This document shows positions 1-8,839 of a stretch of 64,000 nt of DNA, in pieces (position 1 is the first letter of the stretch; each line of letters begins with the position of its first letter). The DNA is from an uncultured Cetobacterium sp. GTDB lineage: Bacteria; Fusobacteriota; Fusobacteriia; Fusobacteriales; Fusobacteriaceae. The notes beneath the pieces were generated by a model. The model made no database searches and was not told where the DNA came from. It saw only the letters and a list, made by a program, of their open reading frames with translations. Location of the stretch: the NCBI RefSeq assembly GCF_947072685.1, contig NZ_CAMTIK010000004.1, positions 60,705 through 124,704 on the forward strand. Direction: 5' to 3'. A program made the position numbers and the translations under genes.

Positions 1-10
1 GGGGGCAGCG

Positions 11-1048
11 ATGAATAGAACGGATATATCTAAAAAAATTTCTAAGATAGGATTACCTAGAATAATAATCGCACTTTTTTTGATATCTCTTTATGCAGTT
101 GCTCCGTTTGTAGGGATAAATCTTAAAACAGCTTTTCAAGATACATTTGTAAGAGTTGGGATGAATATCATATTGGTTTTGTCACTAGTACCAATGATTC
201 AAGGGGGGACAGGATTGAATTTTGGAATGCCACTGGGAGTGGAGGCTGGACTTTTAGGAGCAGTAATCAGTATTGAACTAGGATTGACTGGTTTTTTAGG
301 TTTTTTAGGAGCTATGATGATATCTCTACCAATAGCTGTAGTTTTTGGGTATGGGTATGGGAAGATATTAAATAAAGTAAAAGGTGGAGAGATGATGATA
401 GCTACTTATGTAGGGTTTTCATCCGTAGCACTTATGTGTATTATGTGGCTCTTATTGCCGTTTAAAAAGCCGGATATGATTTGGGCTTATGGAGGGGAGG
501 GGCTTCGTACTACAGTGAGTGTAGAGAACTACTGGAGTAAGATATTGGGTAAAGTTTTGAATATACCTAATAGTTACAGTTTTATTGGAGAATTTATATT
601 TTTTATTTTAGTTGCTTTCTTGATAAAGGAGTATTTTAGAAGTAGAAGTGGTCTTTCTATGAAAGCTGTTGGAGCAAATGAAAAATTTGCTAAATCAGTT
701 GGAATAGATATAGATAGAGCGAGGATAGTGTCGGTTGTAATGTCTACAGTCATAGCGGCGCTAGGAATAATTGTGTATCAACAAAGTTTTGGATTTATTC
801 AGCTTTATTTAGCACCATTTTATATGGCTTTTCCGGCAATTGCAGCAATTTTGATAGGTGGAGCTTCAGTTCATAAAGCGACAATATTCAATGTTGTGGT
901 GGGTACATTTCTGTTTCAAGGGATAATAACGATGACGCCGATTGTTATAAGTGGACTTATAAAAACTGATATGTCAGAAACAATAAGGGTTATAATTTCT
1001 AATGGAATGATACTGTATGCGCTTACTAGAAAAGGGGGTGGGAATTAA
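11..1048 (+). CDS. ABC transporter permease (BPD_transp_2 / nucleoside-type), first of a pair
   Basis: Integral-membrane permease of the branched-chain amino acid/simple-sugar/nucleoside class of ABC importers. The 345-residue chain is built of hydrophobic helices separated by short loops and carries the family-typical stretch AVGANEKFAKSVGID (about 217-231) before the last helices, as in YufP/YufQ-type nucleoside permeases. The ATG overlaps a TGA at 12-14 that probably ends an upstream gene outside the window, plausibly the ATPase. Its TAA shares one base with the ATG of the second permease, so the two are translationally coupled and likely form a heterodimer. Substrate cannot be read from the sequence; nucleoside is the best guess from family resemblance. 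Confidence 0.85.
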   Translation: MNRTDISKKISKIGLPRIIIALFLISLYAVAPFVGINLKTAFQDTFVRVGMNIILVLSLVPMIQGGTGLNFGMPLGVEAGLLGAVISIELGLTGFLGFLGAMMISLPIAVVFGYGYGKILNKVKGGEMMIATYVGFSSVALMCIMWLLLPFKKPDMIWAYGGEGLRTTVSVENYWSKILGKVLNIPNSYSFIGEFIFFILVAFLIKEYFRSRSGLSMKAVGANEKFAKSVGIDIDRARIVSVVMSTVIAALGIIVYQQSFGFIQLYLAPFYMAFPAIAAILIGGASVHKATIFNVVVGTFLFQGIITMTPIVISGLIKTDMSETIRVIISNGMILYALTRKGGGN

Positions 1049-2145
1049 TGAAAAGATTAAAAGAATTTTTAGAAACTAATATTGTTCCTATATTTATACT
1101 GTTTTTTATAATTTTAACAGTTCCTATTTCAAAATTGACACCACAATATTTAATTCAAGAAATGATATTGAGATTGGATAGGAATCTGTTTTTAGTACTC
1201 TCGTTACTAATTCCAATAATAGCGGGAATGGGGCTTAATTTTGGAATTGTTTTAGGAGCTATGGCAGGGCAATTAGCCCTTATATTTATAACAGAAATGA
1301 GAGTTGTAGGGTATCAGGGCGTATTTTTAGCTATGATTATATCCACACCTATCGCAATTTTATTGGGATGTATGAGTGGGAGTGTTTTAAATAAAGCTAA
1401 AGGAAAAGAGATGATCACATCCATGATATTGGGGTTATTTATGAATGGGATATATCAACTTGTAGTTCTTTATGGGATGGGAAGCATAATAAAAATATCA
1501 AATCCTAAACTTATTTTATCAAGGGGAAGTGGGATAAGAAATGCAATAGATTTACAGGGAATAAGACAGGGATTGGATGGGTTATTGGAAATTAATATCT
1601 TGGGGCAGAAAATACCGTTAGCAACATTTATAATTGTTGCCATTTTATGTGTGTTTATAGTTTGGTTTAGAAAAACAAAGTTAGGGCAAGATATGAGAGC
1701 AGTTGGACAAGCTATCGATATTGCAAGAGCATCAGGAATAGATGTAGATAGAACAAGAATAATTGCTATTGTAATTTCAACAGTTTTGGCGGGCTTTGGG
1801 CAAATAATTTATTTACAAAATATAGGGACTATGAATACATATAATAGTCATGAACAAATAGGGATGTTTTCAATTGCAGCTCTTCTTATAGGTGGGGCTT
1901 CAGCAGTTAAGGCAAGTATCCCAAACGCAATAACAGGGATTGTATTATTTCATATGATGTTTATAATATCTCCAATGGCAGGAAAAGAGCTTATGGGGTC
2001 GGCTCAAATAGGGGAGTATTTTAGAGTGTTTATATCCTATGGTATAATAGCCCTTGTATTAGTGATGCATGAGTGGAGAAGAGAAAGAGATAAGAGGAAA
2101 AAAAGAAAAGCACGTTTTGATGCAAAAGAGGGGGAAGCCTTATGA
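1048..2145 (+). CDS. ABC transporter permease (BPD_transp_2 / nucleoside-type), second of a pair
   Basis: Second membrane subunit of the same importer, 365 residues, multi-helix, with the equivalent AVGQAIDIARASGID loop (about 218-232) that marks the BPD_transp_2 family. It is clearly a paralogue of the upstream permease: both have a MGLNFGI/GLNFGMP segment near residue 70 and an ALLIGGAS/AILIGGAS segment late in the chain. The C-terminus is a basic cytoplasmic tail (RRERDKRKKRKAR). It overlaps the next gene by four bases (ATGA), implying one transcript. The binding protein and ATPase are not in the window. Confidence 0.85.
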   Translation: MKRLKEFLETNIVPIFILFFIILTVPISKLTPQYLIQEMILRLDRNLFLVLSLLIPIIAGMGLNFGIVLGAMAGQLALIFITEMRVVGYQGVFLAMIISTPIAILLGCMSGSVLNKAKGKEMITSMILGLFMNGIYQLVVLYGMGSIIKISNPKLILSRGSGIRNAIDLQGIRQGLDGLLEINILGQKIPLATFIIVAILCVFIVWFRKTKLGQDMRAVGQAIDIARASGIDVDRTRIIAIVISTVLAGFGQIIYLQNIGTMNTYNSHEQIGMFSIAALLIGGASAVKASIPNAITGIVLFHMMFIISPMAGKELMGSAQIGEYFRVFISYGIIALVLVMHEWRRERDKRKKRKARFDAKEGEAL

Positions 2146-2492
2146 AAAGAGTGCTAGGAATATTGAGCTTTTTTTTAGGAATAATTTTTATAACATTTAT
2201 TCTTTTTTATACAGGGCAAGAGCATACACTTATAATAGATAATAAATATAAAGAAAAAAATGAGTCTAAAAATATAGTTTTTAAAATTGAAGGAGAGAAA
2301 GCTAAAAAAATATCAAAAAATAAAAAAGCTATATTGGAGTTAAAGGGATTAAAACATAAGTTTGAAATAGAGATAGATGGAGAAAATTTTTATGGGGAGA
2401 TAAACTTTTCTTTAAATAGAGGAAGCGAAATTATGGTAGAAAATTTTGTAGCTAAAAAAGAGGAGTGGATAAAATCTATACCACAATATTAA
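2142..2492 (+). CDS. small membrane-anchored protein of unknown function
   Basis: 116 residues: one N-terminal hydrophobic helix (about 5-25), then a lysine/glutamate-rich, probably extracytoplasmic domain predicted to be mostly beta-strand. I do not recognise a named family. It starts inside the stop of the second permease (ATGA overlap) and is the last gene before a strong terminator, so it belongs to the ABC transporter operon and may be an accessory of that transporter. No cysteine for lipidation follows the helix, so it is anchored by the helix or secreted. Confidence 0.7.
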   Translation: MKRVLGILSFFLGIIFITFILFYTGQEHTLIIDNKYKEKNESKNIVFKIEGEKAKKISKNKKAILELKGLKHKFEIEIDGENFYGEINFSLNRGSEIMVENFVAKKEEWIKSIPQY

Positions 2493-2525
2493 AAATGTAA
2501 CAGTGTCAAGCACTGTTACATTTTT
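2491..2525. terminator. bidirectional intrinsic terminator
   Basis: A perfect 15-bp stem (AAAAATGTAACAGTG / CACTGTTACATTTTT) with a 5-nt loop lies between two convergent genes. The A-run on one side and T-run on the other let it end transcripts from both the ABC operon (+) and the L,D-transpeptidase gene (-). Confidence 0.9.
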
Positions 2526-3156
2526 AATTTATAAATCTACTTTCTTCAAGATATTTAGGATCGTTTCCAGCTATGAAAACAATAGAATTATCGGAAAGTA
2601 AATCGATAACAGGTTTGGACAGCTCCAAAGGAATAGCAGGACATCCCAAAGTTCTTCCTAAAAACCCCATATCATCAATATATTTTTTAGAAGCGTAGTC
2701 AGCTCCATGAATTACTATTGATCTATCATAGGCATTCGAGTTGAATCTGTTTTCTAATCCTTTAAGTCTGAGAGAATAACCATAAGCACCAAAATATGGT
2801 TGAGTATCAGTTATGAAAAAACCTAAAGAACTCTGAAAAGAGTTGGGGGAGTTCGAAAATTTTGTAGCTAAAACTTTTCCACTATTTTTTCCATGAGTTA
2901 CGTATGTATAATATAGAAGTTTTTTTTCTTTTAAATCAATAACAGAGAATCTAGGTTCTGTGGAGGGCTTTGTGAAATCAATAACAGTTAAAAATCTAAA
3001 CTTTTTACCTTTTATTTTAGAGGAACCTTTCACAGCATTCTTAAAAACTGAGTAGTTCATTTTATCTTTAAGGTGAAGATTTCTGTACAATTGTGATGTA
3101 GAACCAAGGGCGGTTAAATAAAAAGTAATGAAAAACAGGAAAAGCTTTTTCTTCAT
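2524..3156 (-). CDS. secreted L,D-transpeptidase catalytic-domain protein (YkuD_2 type)
   Basis: Predicted cell-wall enzyme acting on peptidoglycan stem peptides. The 210-residue protein has an N-terminal signal-type segment (MKKKLFLFFITFYLTALGS) and the catalytic histidine and cysteine of the family: H150-G151 in IVIHGADY and C172 in TLGCPAIP, with SLGFFIT (about 110-116) before them. This HG...GCPA arrangement is that of the 'murein L,D-transpeptidase catalytic domain' proteins rather than classical YkuD (SHGC). Monocistronic, reading toward the ABC operon and sharing its terminator. A -10-like TATAAT lies upstream on the minus strand near 3195 but I could not find a convincing -35. Activity on substrate is inferred. 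Confidence 0.85.
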   Translation of the reverse strand: MKKKLFLFFITFYLTALGSTSQLYRNLHLKDKMNYSVFKNAVKGSSKIKGKKFRFLTVIDFTKPSTEPRFSVIDLKEKKLLYYTYVTHGKNSGKVLATKFSNSPNSFQSSLGFFITDTQPYFGAYGYSLRLKGLENRFNSNAYDRSIVIHGADYASKKYIDDMGFLGRTLGCPAIPLELSKPVIDLLSDNSIVFIAGNDPKYLEESRFIN

Positions 3157-3299
3157 AGATCCCTCCTAAAATTGTAAAGATGTATTAAAGTTATTATAAC
3201 AGAAAAAGTAAATAAAATTAATAAATTAATAAAAATGATGAAAAAAAATCCTAAAAAAGTTATTTTTTTATCAAAGTTAAGGAAAGAGAAAGAGAAAAG

Positions 3300-3335
3300 T
3301 TGACACAAAATATAAACTCATGTAGAATACTAGTA
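3300..3335 (+). promoter_or_regulatory. sigma-70-type promoter with overlapping TACTAGTA dyad
   Basis: TTGACA at 3300-3305, 17-nt spacer, TAGAAT at 3323-3328. The -10 overlaps AATACTAGTA (3326-3335), which contains the 8-bp palindrome TACTAGTA. The same 10-mer occurs in the promoter of the hdr operon at 45595-45604. A shared operator is an inference. Confidence 0.7.
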
Positions 3336-3365
3336 GACTAAATTTATTTGGAGGAAAAATATCAT

Positions 3366-5951
3366 ATGTTAAACGAAGTAATTGTTGAAAAAATGAAAGA
3401 CTTGGTTGAAAATTGTATGGGAGATTCTCAAGCAGCATGTAAGAGCAATTGTCCTATGAATACAGATGTAAAAAAATATGTAAACTTAATCGGGCAAGGG
3501 AACGGGAAAGAAGCTATTGATGTTATCAGAGAAAAGCTTTTCTTACCAGGTACTCTAGGAAGAATTTGTGCACATCCTTGTGAACAAAACTGTAGAAGAG
3601 GAGATGAGGATTCATCTATAGCAATAGCATCATTAAAAAGATATGCGGCAGATAACTTTGATGATGAAGCTAATTGGGATTTATCAAAAGAATCATTAAA
3701 AGGAAAGAAAGTAGCTATTATAGGAGCTGGGCCAGCGGGAGCTCAATCAGCAATAGATTTATCTAAACAGGGATATGATGTGACAATTTTTGAAAAACTA
3801 CCTGTGTTTGGTGGAATGATGAGAGTAGGAATTCCGGAGTATAGACTTCCAAGAGAAGTAATAGATAGAGAATATGCAATATTAAAAAAATTAGGTGTTG
3901 AGGTAAAGTTATCAACTGAGATAGGTAAGGACATATCGTTTGAAGAGTTAGAAAAAAATTATGATGCAATTCTAGTGGCAGTAGGAAAGCAAGCAGGAAG
4001 AGTTGATAGATCCCTAGAAAATCATGGTGCAAAAGGGGTTTTCCATGCAGCAGAGTATCTAAAAGAGATTTCATTGACTAAAAATTTTCAAGGTGCAGGT
4101 AAAAAAGTTGCGGTTATAGGTGGTGGAGACGTAGCCATGGATTGCGCTAGATCATCTAAAAGAGTTCCTGGTGTTGAAGTTGTATACTCAGTACCTTTAG
4201 AAGCTACATTTGAAAATATGGCTTCTTCTAATCATGAAATTCATGGGGCAATAGAGGAAAATATAGAGTTTAAGCTAGGAAATGGAATCAGCAGAATTAT
4301 CGTAGATGAAAATAATAGAGTTTCAGGACTTGAAATTAAAAAATGTCTAGGACTTTTTGATGAAAACGGGAACTTTAATCCTCAATTTGATGAAAATCAA
4401 AAAGAGATTATAGAGATAGATACATTAGTTTTCGCAATAGGTCAAGGGGTAGACAGTTCGTTTGATAGTGAAGGGAAATTAACAACAAGAAGAAATGGAA
4501 CTTTCGAATCAGATAAATTGACAATGCAATCAACTACAAATGAGAAAGTATTCGTTGCTGGAGATTGTGCTAATGCCTTTATAGTTATAGAAGCTATGGC
4601 AGAGGGAAGAAGGGCAGCAAGATCAATAGGTAGATTTTTAGAGGGGAAAGATCTCTTTGAAGGAAGAACAATAGATGATGAGGGTGGATATAAATCAAAA
4701 TTATATTTACCAACAGAGTACTTGCCGGAAGGTTGGGACGCAGCTGAAAAAGTTGAAAGAATGGTTTCTAACACTACCAATGGAGAAAAAAGAATTAAAG
4801 ATTTCTCTGAAGTAGAGATGGTATTTACTGAAGAGCAGGCTTTAAAAGAAGCCAATAGATGTTTACAGTGTGAATGTAAGCTTTGTATGAAAGAGTGTAT
4901 TATGTTAAATGATTATACAGATTGTCCAAAAACTTTATTCCAAGAGTATTTAGAAAAAGGTTGTGAAGAGATGGATGCTAAAATTGCTTACTCTTGTAAC
5001 ATGTGTGATCAATGTACGCTGAAATGTCCTAAAGATTTTGAGATAAAAACTAATTTTGGAGCTATGAGAAGTGAGTACGTGAAAGTAAATAATGGAAAAT
5101 CTCCTATGAGTGGGCATAAAGCTATCGAAGTTCATCAATATTTAGGATATTCAAAGATGTTCAATACAACCAATGCAGCACCTGAAGGAAAGAAAACAAA
5201 ATATGTATTTTTCCCAGGATGTTCACTGCCATCATATAATTCTGAGGCTGTTGGAAAGATACAGGAACATTTACAGGATAAATTAAATGGAGAGGTAGGT
5301 TCACTTCTAAAATGTTGTGGAAAACCACCCAAAGCTTTAGGGCAAGATGACTTATTTAAAGAGAGATTTAAATCAGTTCAAAAAGAACTTGATAAAGTTG
5401 GAGCAGAAACAGTTATAGTTGCATGTCAATCTTGTTTTGGAATATTTAACATGTATGCTAAGCAAAATGTGGTATCATTATGGGAACTCTTACCAGAAAT
5501 CGGACTTCCTGAATCTCAAATAGGTGTGGGAAAAGGTTCTGATGTTACATTTAATATACATGATTCTTGTTCGATTAGAAAGCAAACTAAAATTCATGAT
5601 GGAATAAGATGGATTATGAATGAATTAGGATACAATGTAGAGGAGTTAGAGAACTCTAGAGAAAAAACTAGATGTTGTGGATTTGGTGGGATGATAGTTC
5701 CAGCAGTACCTGGTGTAGCAAAAAGAGTTATGGAAAGAAGAGCTTGTGAGACAACAACAGGTCATATGGTGACATATTGTGCAGCATGTAGAGAATCTAT
5801 GGAAAAGGGTCAGGCAGATGCACTTCATATATTAGATTTAGTGTTTGGGGAAAAATATAATAAATCCCAAGCTCAACCAAGAAACGCTGGTCCAGTGAAG
5901 CAATGGATGACAAGATATAAATCTAAAATGGAATTAAACAAAAGAAAATAA
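3366..5951 (+). CDS. multidomain FAD/NAD(P) oxidoreductase with Fe-S clusters and CCG (HdrB-like) domains
   Basis: Large cytoplasmic electron-transfer enzyme, 861 residues from this start. Domains in order: an N-terminal GltD-like cysteine-rich region (CKSNCPMN and CAHPCEQNC), an FAD/NAD(P) Rossmann pair (GAGPAGAQSA, later AVIGGGDVAMD), ferredoxin-like clusters (CLQCECKLCMKEC and CNMCDQCTLKCP), then two CCG half-domains like HdrB (CCGKPPKALG and RCCGFGGM). I chose ATG 3366 because GGAGGA at 3350-3355 would lie inside a protein started at TTG 3348. There is no glutamate synthase large subunit nearby, so it is not GltD; a thiol/disulfide or persulfide redox role is plausible. It heads the locus shared with rhodanese and TVP38 genes. 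Confidence 0.85.
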   Translation: MLNEVIVEKMKDLVENCMGDSQAACKSNCPMNTDVKKYVNLIGQGNGKEAIDVIREKLFLPGTLGRICAHPCEQNCRRGDEDSSIAIASLKRYAADNFDDEANWDLSKESLKGKKVAIIGAGPAGAQSAIDLSKQGYDVTIFEKLPVFGGMMRVGIPEYRLPREVIDREYAILKKLGVEVKLSTEIGKDISFEELEKNYDAILVAVGKQAGRVDRSLENHGAKGVFHAAEYLKEISLTKNFQGAGKKVAVIGGGDVAMDCARSSKRVPGVEVVYSVPLEATFENMASSNHEIHGAIEENIEFKLGNGISRIIVDENNRVSGLEIKKCLGLFDENGNFNPQFDENQKEIIEIDTLVFAIGQGVDSSFDSEGKLTTRRNGTFESDKLTMQSTTNEKVFVAGDCANAFIVIEAMAEGRRAARSIGRFLEGKDLFEGRTIDDEGGYKSKLYLPTEYLPEGWDAAEKVERMVSNTTNGEKRIKDFSEVEMVFTEEQALKEANRCLQCECKLCMKECIMLNDYTDCPKTLFQEYLEKGCEEMDAKIAYSCNMCDQCTLKCPKDFEIKTNFGAMRSEYVKVNNGKSPMSGHKAIEVHQYLGYSKMFNTTNAAPEGKKTKYVFFPGCSLPSYNSEAVGKIQEHLQDKLNGEVGSLLKCCGKPPKALGQDDLFKERFKSVQKELDKVGAETVIVACQSCFGIFNMYAKQNVVSLWELLPEIGLPESQIGVGKGSDVTFNIHDSCSIRKQTKIHDGIRWIMNELGYNVEELENSREKTRCCGFGGMIVPAVPGVAKRVMERRACETTTGHMVTYCAACRESMEKGQADALHILDLVFGEKYNKSQAQPRNAGPVKQWMTRYKSKMELNKRK

Positions 5952-5993
5952 ACAAATAAAAAAACTAAAGAGATAAGGCGGAGGAATGAAGAG

Positions 5994-6905
5994 ATGAAAA
6001 AGTCATTAATTTTAGGATCGTTATTATTATCAATGGTAGCATTTGGAAAAGATTACACTCAATATAAATCGGATAAATTAATTAGTCCAGAAGCAGCCAA
6101 GCAATTGGTAGAAACAAATAAGAATGTGGTACTTATAGATGTTAGACCTGAAGCGAAATTCATGTTAAACAACATAGAAGGATCATATAATATGTGGAGA
6201 CCTGATATGGAACCAAAAGATCATAGACATGGTGAAATTGGTGGGATGAGAGCTTCTAGAGAAGAAATGGAAATTGAGTTAAATAAAATGGGAGTGACAA
6301 AGGATACAACACTTGTGCTTATAGGAGATGGACTAGACGAGTATAGATTGTGGTGGATACTAGATCTATATGGAATGGAAAATATTAAAATAGTAGACGG
6401 CGGATATGCAACACTTAAGGGAACTGGAATAAAAACTAAATTTGGAAAAGAAGCGGCTGAAAAAAAAGGCGATTACAAATTTCCAGAAACGCCTGATAAA
6501 AATACTTTAGCAGAAATGAAAGAGATGGAAGAGGCGTGTGAAAGTCATTCAGAAGTGATTCTTGATACAAGAACTAAAAAAGAGCATACTGGTGAGGATA
6601 TGAAAAAAGGAGCAGTGGCTAAAGGAAGAATACCCGGAAGTGTATTTGTAGAGTGGACAGAGGCTTTAAATAAAGATAAAACTATTAAATCTTATGATGA
6701 GTTGGTAGAACTATATACATCTAAAGGGGTTACAGCAGATAAAGAGATTCTACCATACTGTCAATCAGCGGTGAGATCAGCTCATACAACATTTATATTA
6801 AAAGAACTTTTAGGATATCCACAAGTTAAAAACTATGATGGTTCTTGGATTGAGTGGTCTCATGCAGTAAAATCTGGAAAAGAAAAAGTGGAGATAGGAG
6901 AATAA
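5994..6905 (+). CDS. ynjE: secreted tandem-rhodanese sulfurtransferase (YnjE-like)
   Basis: Predicted exported thiosulfate/persulfide sulfurtransferase, 303 residues. A signal peptide (MKKSLILGSLLLSMVAFG) precedes two rhodanese domains (about 28-150 and 165-295). Only the second has the active-site loop, C256 in YCQSAVRSAH; the equivalent first-domain position reads GDGLDEYRLW with no cysteine, so that domain is structural, as usual in tandem rhodaneses. RBS GGCGGAGG at 5977-5984. E. coli YnjE has three rhodanese domains and also sits beside ynjBCD and ynjF, which supports the assignment although this protein is one domain shorter. It is separated by one base from the TVP38 gene. Confidence 0.85.
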   Translation: MKKSLILGSLLLSMVAFGKDYTQYKSDKLISPEAAKQLVETNKNVVLIDVRPEAKFMLNNIEGSYNMWRPDMEPKDHRHGEIGGMRASREEMEIELNKMGVTKDTTLVLIGDGLDEYRLWWILDLYGMENIKIVDGGYATLKGTGIKTKFGKEAAEKKGDYKFPETPDKNTLAEMKEMEEACESHSEVILDTRTKKEHTGEDMKKGAVAKGRIPGSVFVEWTEALNKDKTIKSYDELVELYTSKGVTADKEILPYCQSAVRSAHTTFILKELLGYPQVKNYDGSWIEWSHAVKSGKEKVEIGE

Positions 6906-6906
6906 A

Positions 6907-7575
6907 ATGAATCAGAAGAAAAATCCGTTAAAAATAATTTTAATAGTAGTTGTTCTAGCAGCACTAATATTTGGGCTTATAAAGTCAGGTGCATTCGAGT
7001 ATTTAAAAGATAGAGAGAAACTTGAAACTCTGATAAAAGGGTTAGGAGTTTGGGGACCAATAGCCTATATGGGAATGTATGCATTAGTAACAATAACATG
7101 TGTTTCAGTTCTTCCGTTGACACTGGCTGGAGGACTTATATTTGGAGCTGTTATGGGGGTTGTTTATACAGCGATCGGGGCATGTATTGGTCTTTCACTG
7201 TCGTTTTTAATAGCTAGATATATAGCTAGAAAACCTATTGAAGAAAGATTTGGGAAAACAGAAGCATTTAAAAAGATAAATGAAGGAGTAAAAAACGAAG
7301 GATGGTTCATTCTTGCAACAACAAGATTATTACCGGTATTTCCTTTTGGAATTCAAAACTATGTATATGGGTTAACACCGATTAGTTTTATTCAATACTC
7401 ACTACTTTCAACAATATTTATTTTGCCAGGAACATCTGTATTCGTCTTACTGGCTGGAGCAGTGGCATCTGGGGATATGAAAACGGCAGTTAAAATGTCA
7501 ATAACAGCCTCTTTAATATTCTTTGCTTTAACGATGATAACAAAAGTTATTGCAAAAAAATCAAAAAAAAGTTAA
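6907..7575 (+). CDS. TVP38/TMEM64 (SNARE-associated, VTT-domain) membrane protein, YdjX/YdjZ-like
   Basis: 222-residue integral membrane protein of the VTT/DedA-related family. An N-terminal helix (about 9-28) is followed by the family core: YMGMYALVTITCVSVLPLTLAGGLIFG (about 53-80, split by a re-entrant loop), GLSLSFLIARYIAR (about 96-110), and the hallmark RLLPVFPFGIQNYVYGLTPI (about 139-158). VTT proteins are associated with lipid scrambling or membrane homeostasis; the role of the bacterial YdjX/YdjZ type is not settled. It follows the rhodanese gene by one base, mirroring E. coli, where ydjX and ydjZ lie in the ynj gene neighbourhood. Confidence 0.85.
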   Translation: MNQKKNPLKIILIVVVLAALIFGLIKSGAFEYLKDREKLETLIKGLGVWGPIAYMGMYALVTITCVSVLPLTLAGGLIFGAVMGVVYTAIGACIGLSLSFLIARYIARKPIEERFGKTEAFKKINEGVKNEGWFILATTRLLPVFPFGIQNYVYGLTPISFIQYSLLSTIFILPGTSVFVLLAGAVASGDMKTAVKMSITASLIFFALTMITKVIAKKSKKS

Positions 7576-7622
7576 TAAAATAAAAAAAATATCGAAACAA
7601 AAAAGCAAATGATGTATAATTT

Positions 7623-7651
7623 GAGGGGGAGGATTTAATCCCCCTTGTTTT
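7623..7651 (+). terminator. intrinsic terminator between TVP38 gene and ABC operon
   Basis: GGGGGA (7625-7630) pairs with TCCCCC (7639-7644) across an 8-nt loop, extended by A-T and G-T pairs and followed by TGTTTTT. A TATAAT lies at 7614-7619 just upstream but has no clear -35. The hairpin could separate the redox genes from the ABC genes or act as a partial attenuator of a shared transcript. Confidence 0.65.
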
Positions 7652-7675
7652 TATTAAGTCAGAGGGAGAGTTGAA

Positions 7676-8839
7676 ATGATAAAAAAAATAAAATGGTCTT
7701 TGCAAATGCTGTTGATACCGTTAATATTTATGGGTTGTGGGAAAAAGCAGAGCCAAGAAGTAAATATCTATATGTGGGGTGGATCTAAAGAGATCAATAC
7801 TTTTATGGATGATGTAGTGGCACCAAAAGTGAAGCAAAAAGAGGATATAACTTTGAAAAGAGTTCCTATAGTAGATATAAAAGATATCGTAAATAAATTA
7901 ATAATAGAAAAACAAGCTGGAAAAAAGGATGGAGTTATTGATATTCTTTGGTTAAATGGAGAGAATTTTAAAGCATTAAAAGATGCGGGTGTTTTAGAAC
8001 AGAATATTCTATCAAAAATTTCGAATAAAAATCTATTGAAAGAGAGTACAACAGTTAAAGATTTTGGAGAGGATATAGATGGATTAGAAGTGCCATTTGG
8101 AGAAGCTCAGTTCAATTTTATCTATGATAGTAAAAAAGGGGAAGTACCATTTACAAATTGGGAGAGTCTGACAGAATATGTGGAAAAAAATCCAGGTAGA
8201 TTTACATATCCAAATGTATCTAACTTTACAGGGAGTGCATTTGTTAGAAATTTAACTATTGATATGTTAGGTTATGATAATATTCAAAACATGACATCAG
8301 AGGAGCTTAAAGTACAACTTAATATTGTATGGAATTATTTAAATGAAATAGAACCTTTTTTATGGAGAGCAGGAGAGACATATCCAGAGTCTGAAGGGAA
8401 ATTAGATCTTTTATATTCAACGGATGAAGTAGATGTAACGATGGGATATACAGTAAATAAAGTGAATTCTAAAATAGATTCAGGAGATTATCCAAAAACA
8501 TCTGAGAGTTTTTTATTGGAGAGGGGAACACTGTTTAACAACCATTATTTAGCAATTCCAAATAATTCTAAAAACAAAGAGAATGCCCTAAAAGTTATTG
8601 ATACTCTAATCTCTCCAGAGATTCAGATTTTAAAACAAGAGCCAAAAAATTGGGGTGATTTTACAATTTTAGATATGAATAAACTTAGTTCTGAAGATAA
8701 AATAGCATTTGAAGAGTTAAATAAAAGTGGGAAAATTCCAAGCTTAGAAGAGTTAGAAACTAAAAGAGTTTTGGAGTTATCGCCAGAAAAAGTTACTCTT
8801 ATAGAGGAAGGATGGACAGAAGAGGTTGGAAAAAATTAA
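7676..8839 (+). CDS. ynjB: ABC transporter substrate-binding lipoprotein, YnjB-like
   Basis: 387-residue extracytoplasmic solute-binding protein. The N-terminus is a lipoprotein signal (IPLIFMGC, lipobox cysteine at about 22) followed by a family-1-type binding-protein fold starting VNIYMWGGSKEINTFMDDVV; the YWGGxxxINxxMDxxV pattern is that of E. coli YnjB. AGGGAG at 7661-7666 provides the RBS. It overlaps the first permease gene, and an ATPase and a second permease follow, so all components of an importer are present. The substrate is unknown; YnjBCD has been only loosely annotated (putative thiamine-like or other small solute). Confidence 0.85.
   Translation: MIKKIKWSLQMLLIPLIFMGCGKKQSQEVNIYMWGGSKEINTFMDDVVAPKVKQKEDITLKRVPIVDIKDIVNKLIIEKQAGKKDGVIDILWLNGENFKALKDAGVLEQNILSKISNKNLLKESTTVKDFGEDIDGLEVPFGEAQFNFIYDSKKGEVPFTNWESLTEYVEKNPGRFTYPNVSNFTGSAFVRNLTIDMLGYDNIQNMTSEELKVQLNIVWNYLNEIEPFLWRAGETYPESEGKLDLLYSTDEVDVTMGYTVNKVNSKIDSGDYPKTSESFLLERGTLFNNHYLAIPNNSKNKENALKVIDTLISPEIQILKQEPKNWGDFTILDMNKLSSEDKIAFEELNKSGKIPSLEELETKRVLELSPEKVTLIEEGWTEEVGKN

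Noticed and set aside
3348..3365. TTG start for the CCG oxidoreductase
   Set aside because: The TTG is inside the Shine-Dalgarno GGAGGA; ATG 3366 has normal spacing to it.
3366..5951. Glutamate synthase small subunit (gltD)
   Set aside because: The N-terminal part resembles GltD, but the protein continues with two ferredoxin motifs and two CCG domains and no large subunit is near.
6907..7575. DedA-family protein proper
   Set aside because: The FPFGIQNYVYGLTPI segment and the length fit the TVP38/TMEM64 branch better than DedA.
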